Positions 54,754 through 64,000 of a DNA stretch of 64,000 bases are shown here, one piece after another. The stretch lies in NCBI RefSeq assembly GCF_003343245.1, contig NZ_CP024901.1, positions 2,976,001-3,040,000 on the forward strand. The letters are read 5' to 3'. The translations under genes were made by a program, and so were the position numbers. The notes beneath the pieces were generated by a model. That model saw only the letters and a list, made by a program, of their open reading frames with translations. It made no database searches and had not been told where the DNA came from. The DNA comes from Photorhabdus laumondii subsp. laumondii. GTDB lineage: Bacteria > Pseudomonadota > Gammaproteobacteria > Enterobacterales > Enterobacteriaceae. How positions within the stretch are numbered: position 1 is the stretch's first letter; each line of letters begins with the position of its first letter.

Positions 54754-55715
54754 TTATTTACACTCTCCGCCGTCTGCTATTGCTGATTATTACCCTGTTT
54801 TTCTTGTCACTGATAAGCTTTAGCCTAAGTTACTTTACCCCCAATGCGCCACTCAGCGGGGCATCCCTATTTGATGCTTATATCTTCTATTTCAACAGCT
54901 TATTACTATGGGATTTTGGCGTATCCAGCATTAATGGTGAACTTATCAGCGAACAACTACGGGAAGTGTTCCCTGCCACCATGGAGCTCTGTATTCTGGC
55001 TTTCTCTACCGCCTTACTCGTCGGCATCCCCCTCGGGATTATTGCGGGAGTATGGCGTAACAAACCCGCGGATACTGTTATCATCTCCATTGCTTTGGTC
55101 GGATTTTCCATCCCGATTTTTTGGCTAGCATTATTACTCACGCTATTTTTCTCTCTTTATCTCGGCTGGCTACCTGTCTCCGGGCGCTTTAATCTGCTAT
55201 ATCAGATTGAACCTGTAACAGGTTTCTCATTAATTGATGCCTGGTTATCAAAATCACCCTATCGTAATGAGATGATCATTAGTGCCATACAACACTTGCT
55301 GCTGCCCGTTATTACACTCGCCGTTGCACCGACAACCGAAGTTATTCGGTTGATGAGAAACAGTACAGAAGAAGTTTTTGGTGAAAACTATATCAAAGCC
55401 GCCGCAACCCGCGGTTTATCAAGGCTGACAATTATCCGTCGTCATGTGTTACACAATGCATTGCCCCCTATCATTCCGAAACTAGGATTACAATTTTCCA
55501 CCATGCTGACACTGGCAATGATGACAGAACTGGTATTTAACTGGCCGGGGCTTGGTCATTGGTTAGTCAGTGCCATTCGCCAGCAAGATTATTCCGCCAT
55601 TTCTGCCAGTGTTATGGTGATTGGCACACTGGTGATTTCTGTCAATGTTCTGTCTGATATTATTGGCGCAATGACTAACCCTCTGAAGCATAAGGAATGG
55701 TATGCCCTTAGATAA
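54750..55715 (+). CDS. sapB: Sap transporter permease SapB
   Basis: A 321-aa inner-membrane permease of the DppB/OppB type, with six hydrophobic segments and the permease loop [23 protein letters not shown] overlaps the sapA stop (ATGA). Second gene of sapABCDF. Confidence 0.95.
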   Translation: MIIYTLRRLLLLIITLFFLSLISFSLSYFTPNAPLSGASLFDAYIFYFNSLLLWDFGVSSINGELISEQLREVFPATMELCILAFSTALLVGIPLGIIAGVWRNKPADTVIISIALVGFSIPIFWLALLLTLFFSLYLGWLPVSGRFNLLYQIEPVTGFSLIDAWLSKSPYRNEMIISAIQHLLLPVITLAVAPTTEVIRLMRNSTEEVFGENYIKAAATRGLSRLTIIRRHVLHNALPPIIPKLGLQFSTMLTLAMMTELVFNWPGLGHWLVSAIRQQDYSAISASVMVIGTLVISVNVLSDIIGAMTNPLKHKEWYALR

Positions 55716-56592
55716 TTTTTATCGTGAAAAGAAAATGCCGTCACCGATAAAGGTCATCTGGCGCTTTTTCTATTCTGACATGTTGGCAATGATGGGATTT
55801 TATGGGGTGCTGATTCTGATCGCCCTAAGTCTGTTTGGTGGCTATCTGGCCCCCTATAAGCTCGATCAACAATTTCTTGGTCATCAGTTGCTGCCACCTT
55901 CATGGTCATATCACGGTAATATCGCATTTTTTCTAGGTACCGACGATCTTGGACGCGACATTCTCAGCCGATTACTAATAGGTACCGCCTCTACATTCGG
56001 TTCAGCGCTGTTAGTCACTTTGGCCGCCGCTTTATGTGGTCTGATTATCGGCTGTCTGGCAGGCATGACACGAGGACTGAAATCCGCGGTGCTCAATCAT
56101 ATTCTCGATACATTACTCTCTATCCCATCACTCTTGTTGGCAATTATTGTCGTCGCCTTTGTGGGTGCCAGTTTGCAGCATGCAATAATCGCTATTTGGT
56201 TGGCGCTATTACCACGTATCGTTCGCACAGTTTACAGCGCTGTTCACGATGAGCTAGATAAAGAATATGTTATTGCCGCTCGCCTGGATGGCGCTTCTAA
56301 TTACCACATTCTATGGTACGCCGTATTACCCAACATTACCGCCGCCTTGGTCAACGAGCTAACACGCGCCATTTCTATCGCCATACTTGATATCGCTTCA
56401 CTGGGTTTTCTCGATCTTGGTGCCCAACTTCCCTCACCCGAATGGGGGGCCATGTTGGGCGATTCACTGGAGCTAATCTATGTTGCGCCCTGGACCGTTA
56501 TGTTGCCCGGCGCGGCAATTATGTTCTGTGTCTTGTTAGTCAATTTATTAGGTGATGGATTACACCGAGCAATTAATTCCGGGGTGGAATAA
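55702..56592 (+). CDS. sapC: Sap transporter permease SapC
   Basis: A 296-aa permease of the DppC/OppC type. Markers: [34 protein letters not shown], and the coupling loop [19 protein letters not shown]. It overlaps sapB by 14 nt; AAGGA precedes the start within the sapB end. Confidence 0.95.
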   Translation: MPLDNFYREKKMPSPIKVIWRFFYSDMLAMMGFYGVLILIALSLFGGYLAPYKLDQQFLGHQLLPPSWSYHGNIAFFLGTDDLGRDILSRLLIGTASTFGSALLVTLAAALCGLIIGCLAGMTRGLKSAVLNHILDTLLSIPSLLLAIIVVAFVGASLQHAIIAIWLALLPRIVRTVYSAVHDELDKEYVIAARLDGASNYHILWYAVLPNITAALVNELTRAISIAILDIASLGFLDLGAQLPSPEWGAMLGDSLELIYVAPWTVMLPGAAIMFCVLLVNLLGDGLHRAINSGVE

Positions 56593-57584
56593 TGCCATTA
56601 CTCGACATTCGCAATCTCACTATTGAATTTATGACTGCCAAAGGGCCGGTTAAAGCGGTTGATCGCGTCAGTATGTCACTGATAGAAGGCGAAATACGCG
56701 GTCTGGTTGGTGAATCCGGCTCAGGTAAAAGCTTGATTGCCAAAGCAATAAGCGGAGTCACTAAAGATAATCTCAAAGTGACGGCTGACCGTTTTCGCTT
56801 CGATGATATTGACCTGCTCCGTCTGACTCCACGTCAGCGCCGAAAAGTGATCGGCCACAATATCTCAATGATTTTTCAGGAGCCACAATCCTGTCTTGAT
56901 CCTTCTGAAAATATTGGTCGGCAACTCATTCAAGCTATCCCCTGCTGGACTTACAAAGGCCGTTGGTGGCAACGTTTCAAATGGCGAAAACGCCGGGCTA
57001 TTGAATTACTCCACCGTGTGGGAATTAAAGATCATAATGACATCATGAGTAGCTTCCCTTGCGAGTTAACGGAGGGAGAGTGCCAAAAGGTCATGATTGC
57101 TATCGCATTGGCGAACCAACCACGCCTGCTGATTGCAGATGAACCAACCAATGCGATGGAACCGACCACACAAGCTCAGATTTTCCGTCTGTTAGCACGA
57201 TTGAATCAGAACAATAACACCACCATTTTACTGATAAGTCATGACTTGCAAATCATGAGCAAATTGGTGGATCGCATTAATGTTCTGTACTGTGGTCAAA
57301 CGGTCGAAAGCGCCGTTCCCGATGAATTACTGGTAACACCACACCACCCTTACACACAAGCGTTAAGCCGCGCTATCCCTGATTTTGGTAGTTCTTTGCC
57401 CCATAAAAGCAGGTTAAACACCTTATCAGGCGCTATTCCATCCCTTGAGCATTTACCCATTGGCTGCCGTTTAGGTCCGCGTTGCCCTTATGCGCAAAAA
57501 ACGTGTATTGAAACACCACGGTTGCGGGTGATTAAAAACCACGCTTTTGCCTGCCACTTTCCACTAAATCTGGAGGAACAGTAA
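56592..57584 (+). CDS. sapD: Sap transporter ATP-binding protein SapD
   Basis: A 330-aa ABC ATPase: Walker [17 protein letters not shown], signature region [15 protein letters not shown] (a degenerate LSGGQ, as in E. coli SapD), Walker [15 protein letters not shown]-loop LLISHDLQ and the oligopeptide-transporter C-terminal domain with [19 protein letters not shown] overlap with sapC. E. coli SapD also influences Trk potassium uptake. Confidence 0.95.
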   Translation: MPLLDIRNLTIEFMTAKGPVKAVDRVSMSLIEGEIRGLVGESGSGKSLIAKAISGVTKDNLKVTADRFRFDDIDLLRLTPRQRRKVIGHNISMIFQEPQSCLDPSENIGRQLIQAIPCWTYKGRWWQRFKWRKRRAIELLHRVGIKDHNDIMSSFPCELTEGECQKVMIAIALANQPRLLIADEPTNAMEPTTQAQIFRLLARLNQNNNTTILLISHDLQIMSKLVDRINVLYCGQTVESAVPDELLVTPHHPYTQALSRAIPDFGSSLPHKSRLNTLSGAIPSLEHLPIGCRLGPRCPYAQKTCIETPRLRVIKNHAFACHFPLNLEEQ

Positions 57585-58394
57585 TTGGTTAATACTCTGC
57601 TAGAAGTTAGGAATTTGGCTAAAACTTTTCGCTATCGAACAGGTTTTTTTCATCGTCAACATCTCAATGCGGTAAAACCCGTTAGTTTTACCTTAAAAGC
57701 TAAACAGACGCTGGCGATTATTGGTGAAAACGGTTCTGGAAAATCAACACTGGCAAAAATGCTTTCAGGCGTCATCGAGCCAACTTCCGGCGAAATCATG
57801 ATCGAAGGCCATAAACTCACTTACGGTGATTACAGTTATCGTAGCCAACGCATTCGTATGATATTTCAGGACCCAAGTACGTCGCTAAATCCTCGTCAGC
57901 GTATTGGTCAAATTCTTGATATTCCCCTTCTGCTTAATACAGCGCTTAATACAATGGAGCGGGAAAAACGGATCAACCAGACATTGCGACAAGTTGGCCT
58001 GCTACCGGACCATGCCAATTATTATCCACATATGTTAGCCTCAGGCCAGAAACAGCGGGTAGCACTGGCGCGCGCATTGATATTACAACCTCAGATTATT
58101 ATTGCTGATGAGGCATTAGCATCACTCGATATGTCTATGCGATCTCAAATCATTAATCTGATGTTGGAATTACAGGAAAAACAAGGTATTTCTTACCTCT
58201 ATGTCACCCAGCATCTTGGCATGATGAAACATATCAGCGATCAGGTGCTGGTCATGCATCAAGGGGAAGTTGTTGAGCGGGGAAATACAGCAGAAGTGTT
58301 GGCTTCTCCTCTGCACGATATGACCCGCCGTTTAATCGCTAGCCATTTTGGTGAAGCACTCACCGCTGATGCCTGGCGGCAGGATATTCCTTAA
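57585..58394 (+). CDS. sapF: Sap transporter ATP-binding protein SapF
   Basis: A 269-aa ABC ATPase: Walker A IIGENGSGKSTLAKML, signature LASGQKQRVALARAL (variant), Walker B IIADEALASLDMSMRS, H-loop YVTQHLGMM. Translation appears to start at a TTG (57585), immediately after the sapD stop, with GGAGGAA upstream; the next residues VNTLLEVRNLAKTFRYRTG match E. coli SapF. Last gene of the operon; fabI follows after 175 bp. Confidence 0.95.
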   Translation: MVNTLLEVRNLAKTFRYRTGFFHRQHLNAVKPVSFTLKAKQTLAIIGENGSGKSTLAKMLSGVIEPTSGEIMIEGHKLTYGDYSYRSQRIRMIFQDPSTSLNPRQRIGQILDIPLLLNTALNTMEREKRINQTLRQVGLLPDHANYYPHMLASGQKQRVALARALILQPQIIIADEALASLDMSMRSQIINLMLELQEKQGISYLYVTQHLGMMKHISDQVLVMHQGEVVERGNTAEVLASPLHDMTRRLIASHFGEALTADAWRQDIP

Positions 58395-58568
58395 CATATA
58401 GAAAACGATAATCACTGCTCGGAGCAGAACGCAAAATACAGCATATTTCTCTCTAGCGTGATAGAATTACTGGGTTTATTAACAATAAAACGTCATATTG
58501 ATATTGTCTCTGTGAGCAATTTTAATCCATGAATATCATTACCGGCGTTATCACACAAGGATACTGTT

Positions 58569-59357
58569 ATGGGTTTTATGACCGGCAAGCGCATTCTGAT
58601 CACTGGCGTCGCCAGTAAACTCTCCATCGCTTATGGCGTTGCAAAAGCAATGCATGACCAGGGAGCTGAGCTGGCTTTCACTTATCAAAATGACAAGTTG
58701 AAACCTCGTGTTGAAGAATTTGCTGCTTCCCTAAATTCTACTATCGTTCTGCCTTGCGATGTAGCTGAAGACGAAAGCATTGAAGTCCTGTTCACCGAAC
58801 TGAGCAAAATTTGGCCGAAATTCGATGGTTTTGTTCACTCCATTGGCTTTGCACCTGCTGATCAACTGGATGGTAACTATGTCAGTTCCGTTACCCGCGA
58901 AGGCTTTAGAATCGCGCACGACATCAGCTCTTACAGCTTTGTTGCTATGGCAAAAACTTGCCGTGAAATGCTGAACCCAAATTCTGCTTTACTGACTCTC
59001 ACCTACCTGGGAGCAGAGCGCTCAATCCCTAACTATAATGTAATGGGTCTGGCAAAAGCATCTCTGGAAGCTAACGTTCGTTATATGGCTAACGCCATGG
59101 GCGCTGAAGGTATTCGTGTTAACGGTATCTCTGCCGGGCCTATCCGTACTTTGGCTGCGTCTGGTATCAAAGATTTCCGTAAGATGCTGGCTCACTGTGA
59201 ATCCGTTAACCCAATTCGCCGCACTGTAACAACTGAAGATGTTGGTAACGCCGCGGCATTCTTGTGCTCGGATCTGTCCGGCGGTATTACCGGTGAAATC
59301 CTGCATGTTGATGGTGGTTTCAGCATTGCCGCAATGAATGAACTGGAATTGAAATAA
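58569..59357 (+). CDS. fabI: Enoyl-[acyl-carrier-protein] reductase (NADH)
   Basis: A 262-aa short-chain dehydrogenase-fold enzyme that completes each fatty acid elongation cycle. N-terminal [20 protein letters not shown] with the nucleotide site, catalytic Tyr-x6-Lys region [20 protein letters not shown], and the Gly of [12 protein letters not shown] near residue 93 (the triclosan-sensitive form, Gly retained). ATG with AAGGATA upstream. Highly biased codon use. Confidence 0.97.
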   Translation: MGFMTGKRILITGVASKLSIAYGVAKAMHDQGAELAFTYQNDKLKPRVEEFAASLNSTIVLPCDVAEDESIEVLFTELSKIWPKFDGFVHSIGFAPADQLDGNYVSSVTREGFRIAHDISSYSFVAMAKTCREMLNPNSALLTLTYLGAERSIPNYNVMGLAKASLEANVRYMANAMGAEGIRVNGISAGPIRTLAASGIKDFRKMLAHCESVNPIRRTVTTEDVGNAAAFLCSDLSGGITGEILHVDGGFSIAAMNELELK

Positions 59358-59396
59358 TCTGATTAATAATCAGTAACTTTTAATTCATGAGGCCAA

Positions 59397-59428
59397 GGCC
59401 CGAAAAGCCTGTTTTTCGGGCCTTTTAT
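59397..59428 (+). terminator. Rho-independent terminator of fabI
   Basis: GGCCCGAAAA-GCCTG-TTTTTCGGGCC followed by TTTTATTA. Ten-bp stem with a U-rich tail. Confidence 0.92.
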
Positions 59429-59791
59429 TATCAATAAAATAAATAGATTAATCACTTCATTAAATCATCACTAATAGGTAAAAATTAATTTTAAATCAAA
59501 ATATAAAAAACAATTGGAGAGAATTATTAAAACCTTTGTAATTAAAGAGTTAAATGATATTACCTTATAATTGTTTTACCGAAATAAAAAATATCATCTT
59601 GTTTCCTTGCACTAATCAGTAATATGTCCTTTAATATAATCAACAACTTAATTTCATAAAGTCGATTATCAGTTCAATATTTTTAGTACAATATTTTATT
59701 TTTATTATCATTTTAACCTTTTAGTTTTAATATTATATTTCATGATTTCATACAATTTAATCATATTTATTATTTTAGCAAGGTGCATAAA
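59429..59791. other. AT-rich gene-free stretch
   Basis: About 360 bp, more than 75% AT, no reading frame or repeat. It should contain the promoter of the following orphan gene. Confidence 0.5.
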
Positions 59792-60550
59792 ATGAAAAAT
59801 GATTTTTTAATTATATCCAATATGTTTAAATCAATTACCAATATAAAATTACCAGAATGCCTGAAAAATTATGATCTATCCCAAGAAATTGCAGCTTCTT
59901 GGAATGAATTTAGTGGATCATTATATCGCTGGCCATCCACATTGGAAGATTATGAATATGCATATAATTCCGATGAACAAGATATTGATAGAATTATTAA
60001 AAATATACACAAAGCAACAACTTATTTAGGTTCACTTAGCAGTGGATATTTAGGTCATGGTTATATTGCCAGAGTCAATCATGCATTGAAAGAAATTCAA
60101 TCAGATTTTAGTAAGCTAGACGGTTTCATCTCAAAATTGCCACAACCCTTTGAAATATCTCAAATTGATTTTGAAAGTAAGAAAAACTTCGCAGAAAAAA
60201 CACATATAAAAATACAACAATTATTAAAAAATATTCCAGATGGCGAAGATAAAAAACAAATATATAAACTCTCTTTATTGATGGAAGAAATCACTTTAAA
60301 CATACCAGATATTTCATTTAGTCTTAGAAATATAAACAATTCAGTCAATAAACTTAATGGACAAATAAAAGCAATTAATAATATTTACAATGAGTTAGTC
60401 GAAAACTTTAATGAAGAAAATAAAAAAGATATTTTCACGAGAAACTATAGGCAATGCATGGTCTATTTTAGTGATTTTACAAATAAATTCAATTTATTTT
60501 CCTATGATTACAAATCATTTAACAAAAATAATATATTAATTATCTTATAA
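59792..60550 (+). CDS. Unknown helical protein (orphan, AT-rich)
   Basis: A 252-aa protein that I do not recognise. The ATG at 59792 has AAGGTG ahead of it; the GTG at 59783 is less likely. No signal peptide and no transmembrane segment. It is almost entirely helical with heptad-like stretches (SSGYLGHGYIARVNHALKEI, THIKIQQLLKNI, NSVNKLNGQIKAINNIYNEL), suggesting a helical bundle or coiled coil. Base composition (about 72% AT) and codon use (AAT, AAA, ATA, TTA) differ sharply from fabI and gstA on both sides, so it was probably gained by transfer. The next element is an ERIC. Confidence 0.65.
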   Translation: MKNDFLIISNMFKSITNIKLPECLKNYDLSQEIAASWNEFSGSLYRWPSTLEDYEYAYNSDEQDIDRIIKNIHKATTYLGSLSSGYLGHGYIARVNHALKEIQSDFSKLDGFISKLPQPFEISQIDFESKKNFAEKTHIKIQQLLKNIPDGEDKKQIYKLSLLMEEITLNIPDISFSLRNINNSVNKLNGQIKAINNIYNELVENFNEENKKDIFTRNYRQCMVYFSDFTNKFNLFSYDYKSFNKNNILIIL

Positions 60551-60631
60551 TCAATATAAGATGAATTTTTGCAACTATCAATAATCGCCATTATTTATTC
60601 CATATAATATAATCAGTTGTAAAATATGCTA

Positions 60632-60758
60632 TATACCCGTCATCTTTCAAGTTGCTTCTTTGTTGGCTGCTCTCTCTCACCCCGGTCACATAGTTATCTA
60701 TGCTCCCGGGGATTCGTTCCCTTGCCGCCGCAATGCATCTTGAAATCCATAGGGTATA
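60632..60758 (-). repeat. ERIC element, full length
   Basis: A 127-bp ERIC with a few changes (GCTTCTTTG, CTGCTCTC), between the orphan gene and gstA. Confidence 0.93.
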
Positions 60759-61043
60759 TAACACAAAATACGGGGAAGTTTTGGATAAGTAATTCCATCC
60801 AAAACTCTCCTTAAATTTCTAGATTAATGCAACCAATCTACTTGAAAATAACGATAAAAAAACTAATAAATCACTTCTATAATAGAGTATAGAAAAGAGT
60901 TATTCACGATACCATCACACCACCTTATATCTATTTAATCATTCATTTATTTCCATCTATCGTGGTAGTATATATCAAGGCTATAGCAATGCCTTACTGA
61001 GTTCCTTTGTTCTATTATATCGAAAATTTTTAAGGAGCCATAC

Positions 61044-61649
61044 ATGAAACTTTATTACCAACCTGGAGCTTGTTCTCTCTCACCTCACATCATACTCCGT
61101 GAAGCAGGGCTTGATTTCAGCGTGATTAAAGTTGATCTGAAAACCAAAAAAACGGAGAACGGCGACGATTTCTTCGCAATCAATCCAAAAGGCCAGATAC
61201 CCACTCTTCTGTTAGATAACAATGAGATCCTCACCGAAGGCTCTGTTATTGTCCAATATATTGCCGACCAGAAACCGGACAAAAAATTAATTGCACCAGC
61301 CGGAACGATGGAACGATATCGTCAACTTGAATGGCTTAGCCATATTTCCAGTGAAATTCATAAAGGATTTTCACCTCTGTTTTTTCCAGGAACACCAGAA
61401 AATTATCGTCCTGTTGCGGTTAATAATCTACTGAGAAAATTCAAGTACATAGATGAAGTATTAGCAAAACAGCCATACATTGCCGGGGAGCATTTTACTG
61501 TTGCTGACGCTTACTTATTCACTCTCAGTAATTGGGCACCTTTAGTGCAATTGGATCTATCTGATCGGGTTCATCTTAAAGCTTATCAAGAGAGGATTGC
61601 AGAACGTCCAAATGTTCGTGATGCACTGAAAGCGGAAGGGTTAATTTGA
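61044..61649 (+). CDS. gstA: Glutathione S-transferase GstA
   Basis: A 201-aa beta-class GST. The thioredoxin-fold N-terminus [20 protein letters not shown] contains the conserved Cys10; the glutathione site has [12 protein letters not shown] and [13 protein letters not shown]; the C-terminal N-capping motif is [24 protein letters not shown] precedes the ATG. In E. coli gstA, pdxY and tyrS are neighbours as here. Confidence 0.95.
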   Translation: MKLYYQPGACSLSPHIILREAGLDFSVIKVDLKTKKTENGDDFFAINPKGQIPTLLLDNNEILTEGSVIVQYIADQKPDKKLIAPAGTMERYRQLEWLSHISSEIHKGFSPLFFPGTPENYRPVAVNNLLRKFKYIDEVLAKQPYIAGEHFTVADAYLFTLSNWAPLVQLDLSDRVHLKAYQERIAERPNVRDALKAEGLI

Positions 61650-61701
61650 TTTACAGATAAAAGAACCGTTCCACACAATATCAGTGGAACGGTTAAATAT
61701 C

Positions 61702-61747
61702 TTTACCCGTCATCTTTCAAGATGCATCTTGAAATCCATTGGGTATT
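61702..61747 (-). repeat. Miniature ERIC derivative (about 46 bp)
   Basis: TTACCCGTCATCTTTCAAG joined to ATGCATCTTGAAATCCATTGGGTAT: both ends of an ERIC with about 80 bp of the middle missing. Forms a simple hairpin (CTTTCAAGATGCATCTTGAA) between convergent gstA and pdxY, where it could act as a terminator-like structure; the pdxY stop lies at its right edge. Confidence 0.82.
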
Positions 61748-62609
61748 AATCTAACTGTATTGCCCAAAATTTATGATTAGGTGCCACCATTCTGTCCTGA
61801 GCAGCCACAATCTGTAGTTCGTATTCGCCCATCTCTTTGGTTGTTACCATCACTTCATAAACCGCAGCAGCGACATGTTCGAGGGCGGTTTGTAAAGACT
61901 CACCTTTTAATAGATTAACCAATAACAAGCCGCTGGTTAAATCACCAACACCCACTGGCTGCCGTTCGCCAAAGTCCACCAAAGGCCGACTCACATGCCA
62001 GCTATGTTCTTTAGTCACTAATAGCATTTCAAAACGATCAGTCCGATAACCCGCGCGACTAAGGTGTTTAACCAGTACAATATCCGGCCCTTTATCACAT
62101 AGTGTCCGAGCAGCCATAACAGCCTGTTCTACATTAGTCACTTTCTGCATACTGAGTGTTTCAAGCTCCAGCAAATTTGGCGCAATGATATCACTTACAG
62201 GAAGTGCATCTTTACACAAAAATTCAGCCACCCCAGGCACAACAATACAACCTTTTTCTGGGTGCCCCATAACGGGATCACAGAAATACCAAGCATCGGG
62301 ATTCACCGCTTTTACCCGTTTTACTATGTCGATAATATGGCCCCCTTGCTCCGCTGAACCGATATATCCACTCAGTACTGCATGACAAGATTTGAGCTGT
62401 TCAATTTCTTCAATGCCCTGAACGATTTCAGTAAGATGGTTAGCCGGCATAACACACCCTTTCCATTGAGCATATTGGGTGTGATTTGAAAACTGTACTG
62501 TGTTCAACGGCCATACGTTTACCCCCATCCGACGCATAGGGAATTCCGCAGCGCTGTTACCAGCGTGACCAAAAACAACATGAGATTGAATTGAAAGAAT
62601 ATTTTTCAC
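61746..62609 (-). CDS. pdxY: Pyridoxal kinase 2 (PdxY)
   Basis: A 287-aa ribokinase-fold enzyme that phosphorylates pyridoxal. N-terminal [20 protein letters not shown], the substrate region [14 protein letters not shown], and the catalytic Asp in [20 protein letters not shown]. The start is a GTG (62609). Length equals E. coli PdxY. tyrS is the upstream neighbour; the two are separated by two ERIC copies. Confidence 0.95.
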   Translation of the reverse strand: MKNILSIQSHVVFGHAGNSAAEFPMRRMGVNVWPLNTVQFSNHTQYAQWKGCVMPANHLTEIVQGIEEIEQLKSCHAVLSGYIGSAEQGGHIIDIVKRVKAVNPDAWYFCDPVMGHPEKGCIVVPGVAEFLCKDALPVSDIIAPNLLELETLSMQKVTNVEQAVMAARTLCDKGPDIVLVKHLSRAGYRTDRFEMLLVTKEHSWHVSRPLVDFGERQPVGVGDLTSGLLLVNLLKGESLQTALEHVAAAVYEVMVTTKEMGEYELQIVAAQDRMVAPNHKFWAIQLD

Positions 62610-62668
62610 AATGACGGCCTATATTTTTATTTTGGTTTCTATTTATAAGATTAAAGTCACAGTAAGAA

Positions 62669-62795
62669 TATACCCGTCATCTTTCAAGTTGCCTCTTTGT
62701 TGACTGCACTCACCCACCCCGGTCACATAGTTTTCTATGCTCCCGGGGATTCGCTCCCTTGCCGCCGCGATGCATCTTGAAATCAATAGGGTATG
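62669..62795 (-). repeat. ERIC element, full length
   Basis: A 127-bp ERIC between tyrS and pdxY, followed after 33 bp by a second, internally deleted copy. Confidence 0.92.
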
Positions 62796-62828
62796 TAAGA
62801 AAATGGGCAACATTATTGTTGCCCCATC

Positions 62829-62909
62829 ATACCCGTTATCCTTCAAGTTGCCTCTTTATTAGATCCACGCCCTTGCTGTCGCGATGCATCTTGAAATCTA
62901 TAGGGTATA
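62829..62909 (-). repeat. ERIC element with internal deletion (81 bp)
   Basis: ATACCCGTTATCCTTCAAG and TTGCCTCTTTATTAGATCCA, then directly CTTGCTGTCGCGATGCATC and TTGAAATCTATAGGGTATA. The CTCACCCCGGTCAC...CCCGGGGATTC core is missing. Ends 13 bp before the tyrS stop. Confidence 0.88.
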
Positions 62910-62922
62910 TATGCAACCTTGG

Positions 62923-64000
62923 TTATTTCCAGCAGATCAAACAATCGTGTTTTTTACCACGACGCAGCAGGGTGTAACGATCAAACAGACGGTTACTGTC
63001 AGTAAACAGATATTCAGGTTCAGATTGTTTTTCACCATTAATTGCAACAGCGTTGGAACTGATCATCGTACGCGCCTGACCACGAGAAGGTACCAACCCG
63101 GCATTAACCAAAGCTTGTTGCAAATCTGCACCTTTTTCCAACTCAATTACCGGCATACCATCCTGTGCCAATTGAGCAAAATCCGCTTCGGTCAAATCAG
63201 CAGCAGCGCCAGAGAATAAACTTTCTGTAATCCGTTTAGCGGCTGCTAACCCCTCTTCACCATGCACCATACCAGTGACTTGTTCTGCCAACACGTACTG
63301 AGCACGAGGAGCTTTACCGCTATTTTTATCCTCTTCTTCCAAAGCATCAATATCTTCAAGATTCATAAAAGTAAAGAATTTCAGGAAGCGATAAACATCC
63401 GCATCCGCAGTGTTAATCCAGAATTGATAGAATTTGTATGGACTGGTTTTCTTCGGATCTAACCAAACAGCGCCACCTTCTGTCTTACCAAATTTAGTGC
63501 CATCAGATTTCGTGATCAGTGGAACGGTCATACCAAATACTTGTTTCTGGGTGATACGACGAGTTAAATCAATACCAGAAGTAATATTCCCCCACTGGTC
63601 AGAACCACCAATCTGTAACTCAACACCATGGACTTCATTCAGGCGAGCAAAGTCATAGGATTGCAGGAGATTGTAAGAAAATTCAGTGAAAGAGATACCC
63701 ACATCATCACGGTTCAAACGCTGTTTAACCGCCTCTTTATTAATCATTTGATTAACTGAGAAATGTTTGCCGATATCACGCAGGAAAGCCAGAACATCCA
63801 TGTTGCCAAACCAATCATAATTATTGGCTGTTTTAGCGCTATTTTCGCCACAATCAAAATCGAGGAAAGGTGAAACCTGTCTACGAATTTTCTCCACCCA
63901 CTCTTTAACGGTAGCTTCAGTATTCAATTTACGTTCAGTGGCTTTAAAACTTGGATCACCAATCAGCCCCGTAGCTCCACCAACTAACGCCACGGGTTTA
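62923..64000 (-). CDS. tyrS: Tyrosyl-tRNA synthetase, N-terminus cut by the window end
   Basis: A class I synthetase; about 358 residues are visible, from [19 protein letters not shown] to the end. The first 66 or so residues including the HIGH-type motif are beyond position 64000. The KMSKS-type motif is [16 protein letters not shown]; the tyrosine-binding [17 protein letters not shown] and the C-terminal S4-like RNA-binding domain ([20 protein letters not shown]) are present. An internal Met at 63993 should not be taken as the start. Confidence 0.97.
   Translation of the reverse strand, partial: KPVALVGGATGLIGDPSFKATERKLNTEATVKEWVEKIRRQVSPFLDFDCGENSAKTANNYDWFGNMDVLAFLRDIGKHFSVNQMINKEAVKQRLNRDDVGISFTEFSYNLLQSYDFARLNEVHGVELQIGGSDQWGNITSGIDLTRRITQKQVFGMTVPLITKSDGTKFGKTEGGAVWLDPKKTSPYKFYQFWINTADADVYRFLKFFTFMNLEDIDALEEEDKNSGKAPRAQYVLAEQVTGMVHGEEGLAAAKRITESLFSGAAADLTEADFAQLAQDGMPVIELEKGADLQQALVNAGLVPSRGQARTMISSNAVAINGEKQSEPEYLFTDSNRLFDRYTLLRRGKKHDCLICWK

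Noticed and set aside
60626..60814. Frames inside ERIC elements (also 40680-40883, 62643-62846, 62759-62977, 34157-34529)
   Set aside because: They translate the ERIC itself (recurring HSYLCSRGF or RERIPGS patterns) and are artefacts of the repeat.

Overview
The window reads as a chromosomal segment of Photorhabdus (Morganellaceae, Enterobacterales), close to P. luminescens or P. laumondii. The basis is a Photorhabdus virulence cassette (PVC) type contractile injection system at the left edge, an AT-rich background, very many ERIC repeats (11 full-length 127-bp copies and 4 shortened ones), and core genes whose protein sequences and order match enteric chromosomes (ydjA-selD-topB, ansA-pncA, yeaC-msrB/gapA, dadA-dadX, fadR/nhaB, ttcA, zntB, mppA, tpx, tyrR, psp-ycjXF, sapABCDF, fabI, gstA-pdxY-tyrS). 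The species is inferred, not proven.

Layout. (1) 1-4922, minus strand: the first six genes of a PVC operon (pvc1 tube, pvc2-4 sheath, pvc5 tube, start of pvc6), with a textbook ops (RfaH-recruiting) element in the leader. (2) 5-15 kb: an accessory zone. It holds an 870-bp near-identical duplication carrying a ToxR-like membrane-anchored regulator, an unknown small protein between the copies, a HigB/NadS toxin-antitoxin pair, a protein with a probable Tad2/DUF2829 domain, an IS5-family element that has cut off the end of an already frameshifted YafO-like toxin gene, several broken genes and an orphan LysR regulator. (3) 16-35 kb: ordinary core genes (DNA repair, selenium, asparagine and NAD metabolism, glycolysis, alanine catabolism, fatty acid control, Na+/H+ antiport, disulfide formation) separated by ERIC elements. 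(4) 35.1-41.2 kb: an insertion between emrE and ttcA carrying an orphan type VI hcp, a 347-aa glycine-rich putative membrane-attacking effector translationally coupled to a two-TM putative immunity gene, and then a tandem series of related immunity genes. Before three of the downstream genes lies a leftover piece of an effector 3' end. A truncated second hcp and diverged direct repeats close the segment. (5) 41.2-64 kb: core genes again (tRNA thiolation, zinc, peptide binding, peroxidase, TyrR, phage-shock response, Sap transporter, enoyl-ACP reductase), interrupted by one unknown AT-rich helical ORF at 59.8-60.5 kb.

The most interesting system is region 4. The intact effector and its cognate immunity gene share an ATGA stop/start overlap. 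Downstream immunity paralogues have lost their effectors but keep the last 20-30 effector codons, which also carry the Shine-Dalgarno sequence or the coupling overlap. This looks like a record of successive effector-immunity replacement, comparable in logic to orphan toxin/immunity cassettes of CDI and Rhs loci, but here attached to hcp. No T6SS structural genes other than hcp are in the window, so delivery would depend on machinery elsewhere.

Limits: families were assigned by reading motifs and by recalled homology; no alignment or database search was run. Alternative starts were decided from Shine-Dalgarno sequences and known family lengths.
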